Part shown: one piece after another, positions 14,024 through 21,534 of the stretch
Position numbering within the stretch: the stretch's first letter is position 1
Layout: every line of letters starts with the position of its first letter
Assembly: GCA_964603985.1 (NCBI GenBank)
Contig: CAZRXG010000056.1
Span: 1 to 21,767, forward strand
Direction of reading: 5' to 3'
Length of the DNA stretch: 21,767 nt
DNA from: CAZRXG01 sp964603985
Lineage (GTDB): Bacteria > Chloroflexota > Anaerolineae > Aggregatilineales > UBA3940
The notes under the pieces: model-generated
What the model was told of the DNA's origin: nothing
Database searches by the model: none
What the model saw: only the letters and a program-made list of their open reading frames with translations
Made by a program: the position numbers and the translations under genes

Positions 14024-14866
14024 ATGGCTGATAGACAATGGACGATTGAGACACACGAACTGACGCGCATCTACGGCAGCGGGGCCGCCGAAGTCCGGGC
14101 GCTGGATGGCGTCACCCTGCACATCGCCCCCGGAGAGCTGGTGACCGTGATGGGGCCGAGCGGCAGCGGTAAAAGCACGCTGCTGAACATGATCGGCGCG
14201 CTGGATCTGCCGACCAGCGGACAGGTGCTGGTTGACGGGCAGGACGTGGCGAAGATCCGGGACAAGGACTCCTTCCGCTCGAAGAAGGTCGGCTTTGTAT
14301 TCCAACTGCACAACCTGATCCCGACCCTCACGGCGCTGGAGAACGTCGAAGTGCCGATAATGGGATTTATGGGCAAACGCAGCCACCGGCGGCGGGCGAA
14401 GGAGCTGCTCGAGCTGGTCGGGCTGGGCGACCGTGTGCGCCACCTGCCGAACCAGCTTTCGGGTGGGGAGCGGCAGCGGGTGGCGGTGGCGCGCGCGCTG
14501 GCGAACAATCCGTCGCTGGTGCTGGCCGACGAGCCGACCGGCAGCCTGGACACGGAAGCGGGGCAGGAATTGATGGACCTGATCCGCGAATTGAACCGGA
14601 GCCAGGGCACGACCTTCCTGATCGTGACGCACGACCCGGCGGTCGCGCGCCGGACCGACCGGGTGGTGATCATGCAGGACGGGAAGATCGCGCGCGAGGA
14701 CGTCATCGGCTCGCCGATTGAAGAAGATTTGAAGATGTGGCGGCACTCCGAACTGGGAAAGCACGTCGTGGCGGGCGAGATGGACGCGCTGGATGGTCTG
14801 GTGCGTTCAGAGCAGGAATTCGCCGTGCTGCGCGGCGTGCTCAAGCAAGCCAACAGTGATGCCTGA
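14024..14866 (+). CDS. ABC transporter ATP-binding protein, MacB/LolD type, 280 aa
   Basis: All nucleotide-binding motifs are present: Walker A GPSGSGKST (44-52), Q-loop Gln94, signature LSGGERQR (145-152), Walker B LVLADEP (165-171) and the switch His203 in THD. The sequence type (MGPSGSGKSTLLNMIGALDLPTSG) is that of the MacB/LolD/FtsE group, which partners FtsX-fold permeases. It powers the fused permease encoded 31 nt upstream, as two copies per complex. An AAGGA site precedes the ATG. The last 50 or so residues (230-280) form a charged extension beyond the usual end of the domain; its function is unknown. Confidence 0.95.
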   Translation: MADRQWTIETHELTRIYGSGAAEVRALDGVTLHIAPGELVTVMGPSGSGKSTLLNMIGALDLPTSGQVLVDGQDVAKIRDKDSFRSKKVGFVFQLHNLIPTLTALENVEVPIMGFMGKRSHRRRAKELLELVGLGDRVRHLPNQLSGGERQRVAVARALANNPSLVLADEPTGSLDTEAGQELMDLIRELNRSQGTTFLIVTHDPAVARRTDRVVIMQDGKIAREDVIGSPIEEDLKMWRHSELGKHVVAGEMDALDGLVRSEQEFAVLRGVLKQANSDA

Positions 14867-14883
14867 GCGCGTTGCACTCCCTC

Positions 14884-14946
14884 ACAACGCCTGCGGTTGT
14901 CTCCCCTCTCCCTGGCGCTCGTGCCTGTGGCCGGGCAGGGGAGGGG
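14884..14946. repeat. Palindromic dispersed element, copy 3
   Basis: ACAAC/GTTGT (14884-14900) forms a first hairpin. CCCCTCTCCCTG (14903-14914) then pairs with CAGGGGAGGGG (14936-14946) with one bulged base. The layout, a small hairpin followed by a CCCTCTCCC palindrome, repeats that of the elements at 3-64 and 6056-6155. Confidence 0.5.
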
Positions 14947-14976
14947 GGAGGACCCTGGGGAGACCCCGCGCGGATG

Positions 14977-15004
14977 TGGACATCCGGCCTAAACGCAGTA
15001 CAAT
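14977..15004 (+). promoter_or_regulatory. Possible promoter of the adaptor gene pair
   Basis: TGGACA (14977-14982) and TACAAT (14999-15004) are separated by 16 nt. If used, the adaptors have their own transcript with a leader of about 160 nt. The alternative is read-through from the ATPase gene. Confidence 0.35.
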
Positions 15005-15170
15005 GAGGGGCTGGGGGGAGCGGCACAACTGGGCGGAGTGGATTTTAACAACCCAATTGGCCTTTTCAACGTAGTAGTACTTGAGCAAACGCTACCGAGT
15101 GACGTCAGCGACCTGGCTTCACACGGTAGATCTTGGGGAGACATCACTTTCCACCAGGAGAGAGAAGAAC

Positions 15171-16403
15171 ATGAAACATGGCAGACAGGTTAAGCTGATA
15201 GCGCCATTAATCGGACTGCTGGCGCTGCTGGTGACCGGCTGCTCGGCGCTGCCGGGGGCTTCGACTCCCGACGTGACCGAAGAGATCGCGCCGCTTGAGC
15301 CTGTCGCGTCGGTGGTCAGTGCAACCGGCGAGGTTCGCCCGGTGACGTGGACGACCCTGAGCTTCGAGACGGGCGGGCAGGTGATCGATCTGCCGGTCGA
15401 GGAGGGGGATGTCGTCGAGGCGGGCGACGTGATCGCGCGGCTGGACAGCACCGACCTTGAGGCCGAGTTAGCACAGAACGAGGCTGCCCTGGCGCTGGCC
15501 GAGGCCGACCTGGCCGAGGCGAAAGCCGGCCCGCGCGAGGAAGAAGTCGACGCGGCCAAGCAGGCCCTGGCGGCAGCCAACGCGCGCACGGCGGCGGCTG
15601 CCGCCCGGCGTGATGTGCTCTACAGTCAGATAACCGAGGCGCAAATCGAGGAGGCCGAGCACGCCGTCTACCAGGCGCAACAGGACCTGGAAGATTTGCA
15701 GGGCGCGATGGGCGGTCTCCTGGCCTGGGCAGAGGAATACGGGGACACGTACCCGGCGGGCCACAAGAAAAACCGCCTCTCGGCGGGCGAGATGCTGGCC
15801 TACCAGATCGAGCTGGCCGAGCTTGAGCTGGCCGCCGCGCAGGCGCACCTGAACGACCTGCTGGACGGCCCCGACCCCGACCTGGTGCGCATCGAGAACG
15901 CGCGCATCTGGATCGCCTCGGCGCAGGCCCAGGTAGAGCAGGCGCGTCTCGACCTGCTGCTGGCCGGGCCGCTGCCCCAGGACGTGGCGGTAGCCGAGGC
16001 CAAGGTGGATCAGGCCGAGGCAGACGTCGAGCTGGTTAAAGCGCGCATGGGGCAACTGGTGCTGACTGCGCCGTTTGCCGGGACGGTGACCGAGGTCTTT
16101 GTCGACGCCAACGAGTTCACCAACGCCGGGCAGGCCATCGTCCAGATCGGCGACCTGAGCAACCTGCGTATCGAGACGACCGACCTGAACGAGATCGACG
16201 TGGCGCGGGTGAAGGTCGGCAGCAAGGTAATCATCACCTTCGACGCGCTGCCGGGCGTGGAAGTTGACGGGACGGTGACGCGCATCGCCCCGAAGGCCGA
16301 AGAGGGCACGGGCGTGAATTACACCGTCGTGATCGAGCCGCAGGATCTCCCCGACGCAATCCGGTGGGGAATGACGGCCTTCGTCGACATCGAGGTGGAA
16401 TAA
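15171..16403 (+). CDS. MacA/HlyD-like lipoprotein adaptor 1, 410 aa
   Basis: This is a periplasmic-adaptor-type subunit of an ABC exporter. The start at 15171 gives a lipoprotein signal peptide ending in the lipobox VTGC (Cys24) and has an AGGAG site about 10 nt upstream. After it come a lipoyl-like half (VSATGEVRPVTW ... GDVVEAGDVIARLDS), a long Ala/Glu-rich coiled-coil hairpin (about residues 100-285, with a central non-coiled segment near WAEEYGDTYPAG), the second lipoyl half (LTAPFAGTVTEVFV) and a beta-barrel domain (IETTDLNEIDVARVKVG). It is paralogous to the next gene, with near-identical stretches in the lipoyl and barrel domains. Lipid anchoring replaces the transmembrane helix of Gram-negative MacA. 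The stop is followed 24 nt later by adaptor 2. Confidence 0.9.
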   Translation: MKHGRQVKLIAPLIGLLALLVTGCSALPGASTPDVTEEIAPLEPVASVVSATGEVRPVTWTTLSFETGGQVIDLPVEEGDVVEAGDVIARLDSTDLEAELAQNEAALALAEADLAEAKAGPREEEVDAAKQALAAANARTAAAAARRDVLYSQITEAQIEEAEHAVYQAQQDLEDLQGAMGGLLAWAEEYGDTYPAGHKKNRLSAGEMLAYQIELAELELAAAQAHLNDLLDGPDPDLVRIENARIWIASAQAQVEQARLDLLLAGPLPQDVAVAEAKVDQAEADVELVKARMGQLVLTAPFAGTVTEVFVDANEFTNAGQAIVQIGDLSNLRIETTDLNEIDVARVKVGSKVIITFDALPGVEVDGTVTRIAPKAEEGTGVNYTVVIEPQDLPDAIRWGMTAFVDIEVE

Positions 16404-16427
16404 GTGAGGCTGGGAGGAACAGAGACC

Positions 16428-17675
16428 ATGAGTAAACCGCGATTCCGTCTGGGTGGAATGGACCTAAAGAGATACGCCGTGATCATCCCGATCCTGCTGG
16501 CCTTGCTCGTTGCCGGATGCAGCGCATTGGGCGGGCAGGCCGAGGAGACTGCGGAGCCGGAAGCAATCGACATCGGGCCGGATGTGATCAGCGCAACGGG
16601 AGAGGTGCGGCCTGACAAAGAGGCAACCCTCGGTTTTGAGACCGGCGGGCAGGTGATCGAACTGCTGGTCGAGGAAGGGGATGTCGTCGAGGCGGGCGAC
16701 GTGATCGCGCGGCTGGACACGACCGTCCTCGAGGTTCAGGTGGAGCAGGCCGAGGCCGGGTTGGACGTTGCTAAGGCCGAGCTCAAACGGGCACAGGCCG
16801 GGTCACGGGCGGAGGAGATCGACGAGGCCGAGCAGCAGTTGGCCGCTGCCAACGCTTCGGTGGCCGAAGCCGCCGCCCAGCGTGACGAGGTGCAGTCCGG
16901 CGCAGACGAGGCCGACGTCGCCAGGGCCAAAGCCGACGTGCAGGCGGCCTTCATCGCGATGATCAACAAGCGCGCGGAGCGCGACACCGTCCGGCGCATG
17001 ATCGAGAACATCGGCGACTACCACCTCATCATTCAGTTCCTGTACAACAAAGGCGCAATCGAACAGAAGCAGGAGGAGCTGGACATCCTGCTTATGAACC
17101 TCGAAGATGCCCAGGGTTACCTGGACGACCTGCTGGCCGAGCCTAATGCGGACGACCTGCGGGTGGTGGAAGCCGAAGTGTGGGCGGCGGCAGCCGATTA
17201 CCAGGCGGCGGAGGCCCAGCTAAACCTGCTGTTGGCCGGACCGCGACCCGAAACCATCGCCATCGCCGAGGCGGGGGTGGAGCAGGCCGAGGCCGCGCTG
17301 AACACGGCGAAGCTTGCGCTGGAGAAGGCGGAGCTTGTCGCGCCGTTTGACGGCACGATCAGCGACGTGTTTATCCAGGAGGCGCAGTACGTCGACCCCG
17401 GCCAAGAGATCGTCCTGATGGCAGACCTGAGCGGCCTGCGTATCGAGACGACCGACCTGAACGAGATCGACGTGGCGGGCATCAAGGTTGGCGATAAGGC
17501 GACGGTCACCTTTGACGCGCTGCCGGAGGTCGAAGTCGAGGGCACGGTGGCGGCCATCAGCCCGAAGGCCGAGGAAGGCACGGGCGTGAACTACACCGTC
17601 ACCATCGAAGTCGAAGATCTGCCGGACGCGGTCCGGTGGGGGATGACGGCCTTCGTCGACATCCCGGTGGAGTAG
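16428..17675 (+). CDS. MacA/HlyD-like lipoprotein adaptor 2, 415 aa
   Basis: This is a second adaptor, paralogous to the one just upstream. Its signal peptide ends in VAGC (Cys31), and the ATG at 16428 follows GGGAGG by 10 nt; an in-frame GTG at 16404 directly after the previous stop is less likely. Domain order is the same: lipoyl half (ISATGEVRPDKEATLGFETG), coiled-coil hairpin, lipoyl half (LVAPFDGTISDVFIQEAQYV) and beta-barrel (LRIETTDLNEIDVAGIKVG), ending WGMTAFVDIPVE, almost as adaptor 1 ends. The hairpin region has diverged most, including a distinct HLIIQFLYNKGAIEQKQEE segment, so the two copies may form a hetero-oligomeric tube or contact different partners. A good terminator follows. 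Confidence 0.92.
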   Translation: MSKPRFRLGGMDLKRYAVIIPILLALLVAGCSALGGQAEETAEPEAIDIGPDVISATGEVRPDKEATLGFETGGQVIELLVEEGDVVEAGDVIARLDTTVLEVQVEQAEAGLDVAKAELKRAQAGSRAEEIDEAEQQLAAANASVAEAAAQRDEVQSGADEADVARAKADVQAAFIAMINKRAERDTVRRMIENIGDYHLIIQFLYNKGAIEQKQEELDILLMNLEDAQGYLDDLLAEPNADDLRVVEAEVWAAAADYQAAEAQLNLLLAGPRPETIAIAEAGVEQAEAALNTAKLALEKAELVAPFDGTISDVFIQEAQYVDPGQEIVLMADLSGLRIETTDLNEIDVAGIKVGDKATVTFDALPEVEVEGTVAAISPKAEEGTGVNYTVTIEVEDLPDAVRWGMTAFVDIPVE

Positions 17676-17701
17676 TAGCCAACCAGGCTAGATAACCCAA
17701 C

Positions 17702-17743
17702 AGGGGCAGAACCGGCGTGGTGGGACCGGCACCTGCCCCTTTT
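17702..17743 (+). terminator. Intrinsic terminator of the ABC exporter operon
   Basis: AGGGGCAG (17702-17709) pairs with CTGCCCCT (17733-17740), with an inner CCGG/CCGG helix. The T-run at 17740-17743 follows directly. Confidence 0.8.
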
Positions 17744-17843
17744 CGATTCCACGAAGAGGGGGCCGGAGCGATCACCGTGTCGGCAGGCTCGGCGGCACGT
17801 CAGCGGGCGGGGGCTGTTCGCTTTCGCCCGGCCCGGAATTGGC

Positions 17844-17849
17844 TATACT
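17844..17849 (+). promoter_or_regulatory. Possible -10 box for the FHA gene
   Basis: TATACT lies 45 nt upstream of the ATG at 17895. The -35 region (CTTTCG/TTTCGC near 17821-17827) is a poor match, so the assignment is tentative. Confidence 0.35.
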
Positions 17850-17894
17850 GGATATGGTGAATGTCGGGAATGATGATCGGGTGAAGAGGCAGCA

Positions 17895-18395
17895 ATGATT
17901 AAGTGCCCGGCCTGCCAGCACGAAAACCTGGAAGGAACCATCGTCTGCGAGGAATGCGGGTTTAACCTGCTGGATGCCCACAATCCCGAAGACCAGACCA
18001 AGATGCTCGACGAACTGGGCGGCGAGGCGGGCGTCATGTCGGGGTGGGGGACCACCGACTTTGAGGATCGGAGACGGCTGATCGTCTACGTCGGCGATGC
18101 TCCGGAGCCGCTGTTTATCGAGGTCGGCTCGAACTTCACGCTGGGCCGCTACGACCCTACCTCCCACAATGTGCCCGACTTTGACCTGACACCCTATGAC
18201 GCTTTAGAGAAGGGTGTCTCGCGCATGCACGCCGCGCTGCAACGCCGCGAAGGCAACCTGGTAGTCATCGACCTGGGAAGCGCCAACGGCACCCGCCTCA
18301 ATGGGAAGAAGCTGGACCGGAATGCCCCGTACACGCTTCGCGACGGCGATAACCTGCGGCTGGGAGAGCTGGTGCTGCACATTTATTTTGGCTGA
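17895..18395 (+). CDS. FHA-domain protein with N-terminal zinc ribbon, 166 aa
   Basis: Residues 4-21 are a zinc ribbon, CPAC and CEEC (Cys4, Cys7, Cys18, Cys21). Residues about 62-166 are an FHA domain, which binds phosphothreonine peptides. The core residues are in place: Gly84-Arg85 (LGRYD), Ser109-Arg110-x-His112 (SRMH), and Asn131-Gly132 (SANGTRLNG) with Asn136. The linker (22-60) is acidic and contains TKML, a possible phosphorylation site for self-association. That is inference, and no kinase is in this window. GAGG lies about 8 nt before the ATG. The protein is cytosolic and probably part of Ser/Thr kinase signalling. Confidence 0.93.
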   Translation: MIKCPACQHENLEGTIVCEECGFNLLDAHNPEDQTKMLDELGGEAGVMSGWGTTDFEDRRRLIVYVGDAPEPLFIEVGSNFTLGRYDPTSHNVPDFDLTPYDALEKGVSRMHAALQRREGNLVVIDLGSANGTRLNGKKLDRNAPYTLRDGDNLRLGELVLHIYFG

Positions 18396-18400
18396 CCACC

Positions 18401-18509
18401 ATGCCTGTCACGCCGGGGGTTGACGCGTGGTGCGAGCGGCTGCCGCTTCCTGCGCGGCCCGAACGGGCACCTGATTGAGATCCGGCGGTTCCATCGCCCG
18501 TTTCCGTGA
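18401..18509 (+). pseudogene. Relic of a VOC/glyoxalase-family gene, C-terminal end
   Basis: Two short reading frames resemble consecutive parts of a VOC (glyoxalase/bleomycin resistance) domain. MPVTPGVDAWCERL (18401-18442) looks like the helix before the last strands. GCRFLRGPNGHLIEIRRF (from 18438) matches the final metal-site strand, typically FxxPDGHxIEI with the metal-binding Glu. It runs to a stop at 18507. The two pieces are in different frames and the segment between them is missing, so the gene is broken and truncated. It begins 6 nt after the FHA stop. Confidence 0.5.
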
Positions 18510-18669
18510 GGGCCGATCCCCACAAAAATGATACCGTTGGCGACCTATCAAGCCAGTGCAAACCCAGAGAGAGTCCATCAAGGGCCTCGTCGTTGAGCAC
18601 GTTGACGAGAGGTTCAAGATAGACCTGGACTGCGTGAGTCCTGCTTATGGCTCTAATGCGGAGGAAAAC

Positions 18670-19362
18670 ATGATAAGCGAGCTCGGTATAATTGAAACGA
18701 TTCTGCGCAATCGCTTGTATTTCTTTACCGAAATCCGCGACGGCGTTGAGCTGCAAAAGAAACTGCGCGCGATGTTGATCTCCAGCCTGATCTTTCTCGC
18801 CCTTTACGGCGCGATCATGGGGTCAACACACAGCGTTTTGCAGGCGCTCAGCTCGGCGATCAAACTGCCGGTACTGTTTTTAGCGACGTTGTTCATTTGC
18901 TCGCCGACGCTCTATTTCTTCAATATTCTGTTTGGCTCAGACCAGAGTCTGCTGCAAAACATCGCCCTCATTATGACGGCCGTCACCGTAACTGCTGTTA
19001 TCCTGGTTGCCTTTGCCCCAATCACGTTGTTTTTCCTGCTGACGACAAGCCAATACCAGTTCTTCAAGCTTCTCAACGTCGCCATCTTCGCCGTCGCGGG
19101 CAGTATGGGAGTCGGGTTTCTCTCCCAGGGAATGCACGTCGTGGGAGAAGCGAGGGAGGAAGGGGCAAGAAGTCGCCGCCGGGTACTGCGCCTGTGGATG
19201 CTCCTGTACGCCTTTGTTGGCAGTCAGTTGGCCTGGACCATCCGCCCCTTTATTGGAGCGCCAAGCATACCTTTTGAGCTGTTTCGCCAGTTGGGGGGGA
19301 ACTTTTACACGAACATCATGGCCAGTATCGGCGAAATACTTGGCTTCGTGACTGTTCGTTAG
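18670..19362 (+). CDS. Polytopic membrane protein, 230 aa
   Basis: The start at 18670 has GGAGG 5 nt upstream. The frame is open back to a GTG at 18556, but that part has no ribosome site and overlaps no conserved feature. After a soluble N-terminus of about 35 residues come five or six hydrophobic segments: LISSLIFLALYGAIMG, LPVLFLATLFICSPTLYFF, NIALIMTAVTVTAVILVAF plus APITLFFLL, FKLLNVAIFAVAGSMGV, and a last one near LWMLLYAFVGSQLAW. The C-terminal PFELFRQLGGNFYTN segment looks conserved. From memory, similar proteins in Chloroflexota and cyanobacteria sometimes carry the label 'actin-binding WH2 domain protein', a name with little functional support. The gene is followed 12 nt later by the next membrane protein, suggesting they are co-expressed. 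Confidence 0.75.
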   Translation: MISELGIIETILRNRLYFFTEIRDGVELQKKLRAMLISSLIFLALYGAIMGSTHSVLQALSSAIKLPVLFLATLFICSPTLYFFNILFGSDQSLLQNIALIMTAVTVTAVILVAFAPITLFFLLTTSQYQFFKLLNVAIFAVAGSMGVGFLSQGMHVVGEAREEGARSRRRVLRLWMLLYAFVGSQLAWTIRPFIGAPSIPFELFRQLGGNFYTNIMASIGEILGFVTVR

Positions 19363-19374
19363 GGGAGGTGGAAC

Positions 19375-20157
19375 ATGACGGAGAAAGATCCCTCCAAGAT
19401 CGATCAACTGCTGGATCTGCTGCTTGATGCGCTACAGGAACGCCAGTCAGCTCGAGGCACCGAACAGCCCGGTATCCATACGCCGCAGGCACAGGAAAGC
19501 CAGGTACGTGAAGTGGCGGAACCAATCCAGCCCGATATACCGGAAGACAGTCAGGATGAGCTGGCAGACGTTGACCAGGTGGCCGACCTGGAGATGGACG
19601 TGCCCGAAGAGGATGTCGTAGTTGTGCCTGATGTCCCGAAAAGGCTGCCAACCATTTACCTTGACCGAATGCTCGGCAGGTTGATGATCGTCCTGGTGGT
19701 ACTCACTGTGCTGATCAACATCCCCTATAATCGCTATGGCACCAATCTTGCCCGGTCGATGCCTGACAGAAAGGCGTTGGTGATCCGTGATGGGCTGGTT
19801 CTGAAAGGGGAAGGGGATGAGATCTACGTGCTTGAAGATAATCACAAGCGCTGGATCAGCTCTCTGGATGCCTTCGACTATTATGGGTTCCACTGGGAAG
19901 AGGTGAACCTGGTGGACGATGCCTTTCTAGACCGGTTTCCATCGGGGCCGCCGTTAAGCATCCTGTACAAATGTGATGGCAGTCCACACGTATATGCCAT
20001 AGAGAATGGTGTTAAGCGGTGGATAAAAGATATCCCCACTTTTGAGGCGCAGGGATACGTATGGGACGACGTGCAGATAGTGTCCTGCACTGCTCTGGAG
20101 AATATCCCCTCAGGCCCACCTATCCCGCCGGATGCGGGCGAGCCACCGACGCCATAA
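19375..20157 (+). CDS. Single-pass membrane protein with two extracytoplasmic WxxV-type repeats, 260 aa
   Basis: Residues 1-100 are an acidic, low-complexity cytosolic region with a leucine-rich start (IDQLLDLLLDALQ). A transmembrane helix spans about 101-117. Outside are two homologous repeats of about 50 residues, 140-192 and 194-249, each with the pattern VYxxExxxKRWI-x5-F-x3-G-x2-W-x2-V-x-(L/I)V followed later by PSGPP. This type of repeat is found in extracellular proteins of several bacteria, with unknown ligand. A Cys in each part of the second repeat (YKC and VSC) may pair. A strong GGGGAGGTGG site precedes the ATG. It follows the polytopic protein gene by 12 nt, so the two probably form a membrane complex. 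Confidence 0.8.
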   Translation: MTEKDPSKIDQLLDLLLDALQERQSARGTEQPGIHTPQAQESQVREVAEPIQPDIPEDSQDELADVDQVADLEMDVPEEDVVVVPDVPKRLPTIYLDRMLGRLMIVLVVLTVLINIPYNRYGTNLARSMPDRKALVIRDGLVLKGEGDEIYVLEDNHKRWISSLDAFDYYGFHWEEVNLVDDAFLDRFPSGPPLSILYKCDGSPHVYAIENGVKRWIKDIPTFEAQGYVWDDVQIVSCTALENIPSGPPIPPDAGEPPTP

Positions 20158-20190
20158 TCTAAGATCGGACGCGTTTGAGGGGTATCTCAC

Positions 20191-20769
20191 ATGCTAGTGG
20201 AGAAGATGACGCGTTTCAGTGGGTTGGCGGCCATGCTTACCGCTGTATTCTGGGCGCAACAATGGCTCATCGGCCCATACGCGGCACAGGCATCGGAGAC
20301 CTGGTTGTGGGCGTCCTTCGTATTCCTGGTTCTCGCATCTGCGGTTGCCATACTCGGCGTCGCCAACACGGTGCCGAACAGGACCCTGGCCGTAGTAATT
20401 TTACTGATCATGATCGCCAGCATCGCCGTGCTCGTAACGGCGACTCTGGCTGCGTACATCGTCGAGACCGTTCAGCACGGCGTGGTTGAAAACACACTTC
20501 TTGAGGATATCCGGTATCTCGGTCTCCTTGTGTACTTACTTGACATCGCTGCCATGGGCATCGTGGCGCTAGGCTCCCGCAGATGGATCACCGGCATCAG
20601 CCTGCTGGTGATTGCCTGGCCTCCCCTGGCTCCCCATTTTTGGGGCATCCCTGACGAAAGCAGACTGGTCGTCGTCGGACATGGCCTTGCGGTCCTCGCA
20701 TGGGCGGTGGTGGGGTTCCGTTTGTGGGCGATGAGGAAAAACACACCTGACGCTGCGCTGACGGCGTAA
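20191..20769 (+). CDS. Integral membrane protein, unknown family, 192 aa
   Basis: Six hydrophobic segments are seen at about 9-27, 38-58, 65-91, 108-127, 132-148 and 158-181, with short loops and a short basic C-terminus (WAMRKNTPD). I do not recognise a family; no transporter or enzyme motif is evident. The ATG at 20191 has GAGGGG 8 nt upstream; a second ATG at 20206 (residue 6) also has a GGAG but at poor spacing. The gene follows the repeat-bearing membrane protein by 33 nt and may be in the same operon. The bidirectional terminator at 20847 closes it. Confidence 0.75.
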   Translation: MLVEKMTRFSGLAAMLTAVFWAQQWLIGPYAAQASETWLWASFVFLVLASAVAILGVANTVPNRTLAVVILLIMIASIAVLVTATLAAYIVETVQHGVVENTLLEDIRYLGLLVYLLDIAAMGIVALGSRRWITGISLLVIAWPPLAPHFWGIPDESRLVVVGHGLAVLAWAVVGFRLWAMRKNTPDAALTA

Positions 20770-20846
20770 CAGGTGGCGGCGGAAGGCGGCTGAGTCTTTC
20801 TCCCCGACGCCCGGCTCTCTCCTGCATGTTGCCCCACAGCACAAAG

Positions 20847-20878
20847 AACCCCACCGGGAAAGCCGTCCCGGTGGGGTT
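20847..20878. terminator. Strong bidirectional terminator
   Basis: A perfect 13-bp stem pairs 20847-20859 (ends AA...GGGA) with 20866-20878 and has a 6-nt loop AAGCCG. TTT flanks it on the + strand and TTCTTT on the minus strand. It lies between the convergent membrane protein gene and the peroxiredoxin gene and can serve both. Confidence 0.85.
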
Positions 20879-20940
20879 TGCGCTACGATGTCCGGTTGAG
20901 CCGCCGCGCCGGGGACACCGGCACGGTCGCCAGGTGGCGG

Positions 20941-21534
20941 CTAGGGCTTCCAGATCTCCCACACCTTGCCGACCAGGCCGGGGCCGGGGGTGAGGGTGGG
21001 ATCGCCGGGCTGCCAGCCGGACGGGGTAAGCTCGCCCGTCTCGCGGACGTGCTGGTAAGCCTTGACCTGGCGGATCAGCTCGTTGACGTTGCGGCCCACT
21101 TCGTGGGTGAGCACTTCCATCGCCAGGAGCTTGCCATCGGGGTCGATGATGAAGCGGCCCCGGATGTTGACACCGTCGTCCTCGCTGTACACGCCGTACA
21201 CCCGCCCGATGCGGCCTCCGGCGTCGGAGAGCATCGGGAAGGGGACGCCTCCCTCGACCATCTTGCTTAATTCCTCTTCCTGCCAGACCTTGTGGGTGAA
21301 GCGGCTGTCGGTGCTGAGAGAGAGGACCTGAACGTCCATTGCCTGGAGTTCATCATGCCGGGCGGCAACTGCCGCCAGCTCCGTCGGTCAAACGAAGGTG
21401 AAGTCACCGGGGTAGAAGCACAGGACGACCCAGTGTCCCTTATAATCGGAGAGTCGGACGTTCTTGAAGCCACCATCGACGTAGGCGCTGGCTTCGAAGT
21501 CGGGGGCAGGCTGCCCCACGCGTGCGATTATCAT
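20941..21534 (-). CDS. prxU: Selenocysteine peroxiredoxin (PrxU-like), 197 aa with Sec49
   Basis: This is an AhpC/Prx-family peroxidase. The N-terminal part (VGQPAPDFEASAY, then LSDYKGHWVVLCFYPGDFTFV) and the C-terminal part (PTELAAVAARHDEL, VLSLSTDSRFTHKVW, RGRFIIDPDGKLLAMEV, GRNVNELIRQVKA) are both intact and in one frame. They are separated only by a TGA at 21388-21390. That TGA is exactly the peroxidatic position of PxxxTxxC (Pro42, Thr46, U49). A SECIS-like hairpin lies 11 nt after it, so I read it as selenocysteine. Family members reduce H2O2 and alkyl hydroperoxides. The resolving Cys site reads GELTPSGW, with no Cys; the only Cys is Cys39. The start at 21534 has an AGAGGAG site 6 nt upstream and gives normal length. 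An in-frame GTG at 21636, also with AGGAG, would add 34 residues. Without Sec decoding the gene would be broken by one stop. Confidence 0.85.
21357..21379 (-). promoter_or_regulatory. Bacterial SECIS-like element
   Basis: On the mRNA, 11 nt after the UGA comes GGCGGC (21376-21371), loop AGUU (21370-21367), GCCGCC (21366-21361): a 6-bp stem whose loop holds the G-U needed for SelB binding. Allowing one bulged C, three more pairs extend it (21379-21377 with 21359-21357). E. coli fdhF has the same 11-nt spacing and a 6-bp-class upper stem. Part of the stem encodes conserved-region residues, so it is under double constraint. Confidence 0.7.
21388..21390 (-). other. In-frame UGA read as selenocysteine
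   Basis: The UGA replaces the peroxidatic Cys codon in FTFV-U-PTE of the peroxiredoxin. Frames on both sides coincide: the codon starts at 21534 and 21339 are 195 nt apart, a multiple of three. Confidence 0.85.

Larger units (their letters stand above)
14867..15170. other. Intergenic stretch before the adaptor genes
   Basis: The stretch contains a palindromic element (14884-14946), a possible promoter (14977-15004) and, in the presumed leader, a CTACCG (15092-15097) / CGGTAG (15124-15129) pair. The reading frame of the next gene is open back to 15081, but that part lacks a signal-peptide logic and a ribosome site, so it is not counted as coding. Confidence 0.4.

Noticed and set aside
14985..14995. 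c-di-GMP riboswitch fragment (GGCCTAAAC)
   Set aside because: Only a nine-base coincidence; the rest of the aptamer is absent.
18556..18669. N-terminal extension of the polytopic membrane protein from GTG 18556
   Set aside because: No ribosome site at the GTG, whereas ATG 18670 has GGAGG at 5 nt.
21267..21476. Frameshifted or pseudogenised peroxiredoxin
   Set aside because: The N- and C-terminal parts are in the same frame with one TGA at the exact catalytic codon and no other lesion. An alternative frame over this region (21267-21476) gives no Prx similarity.
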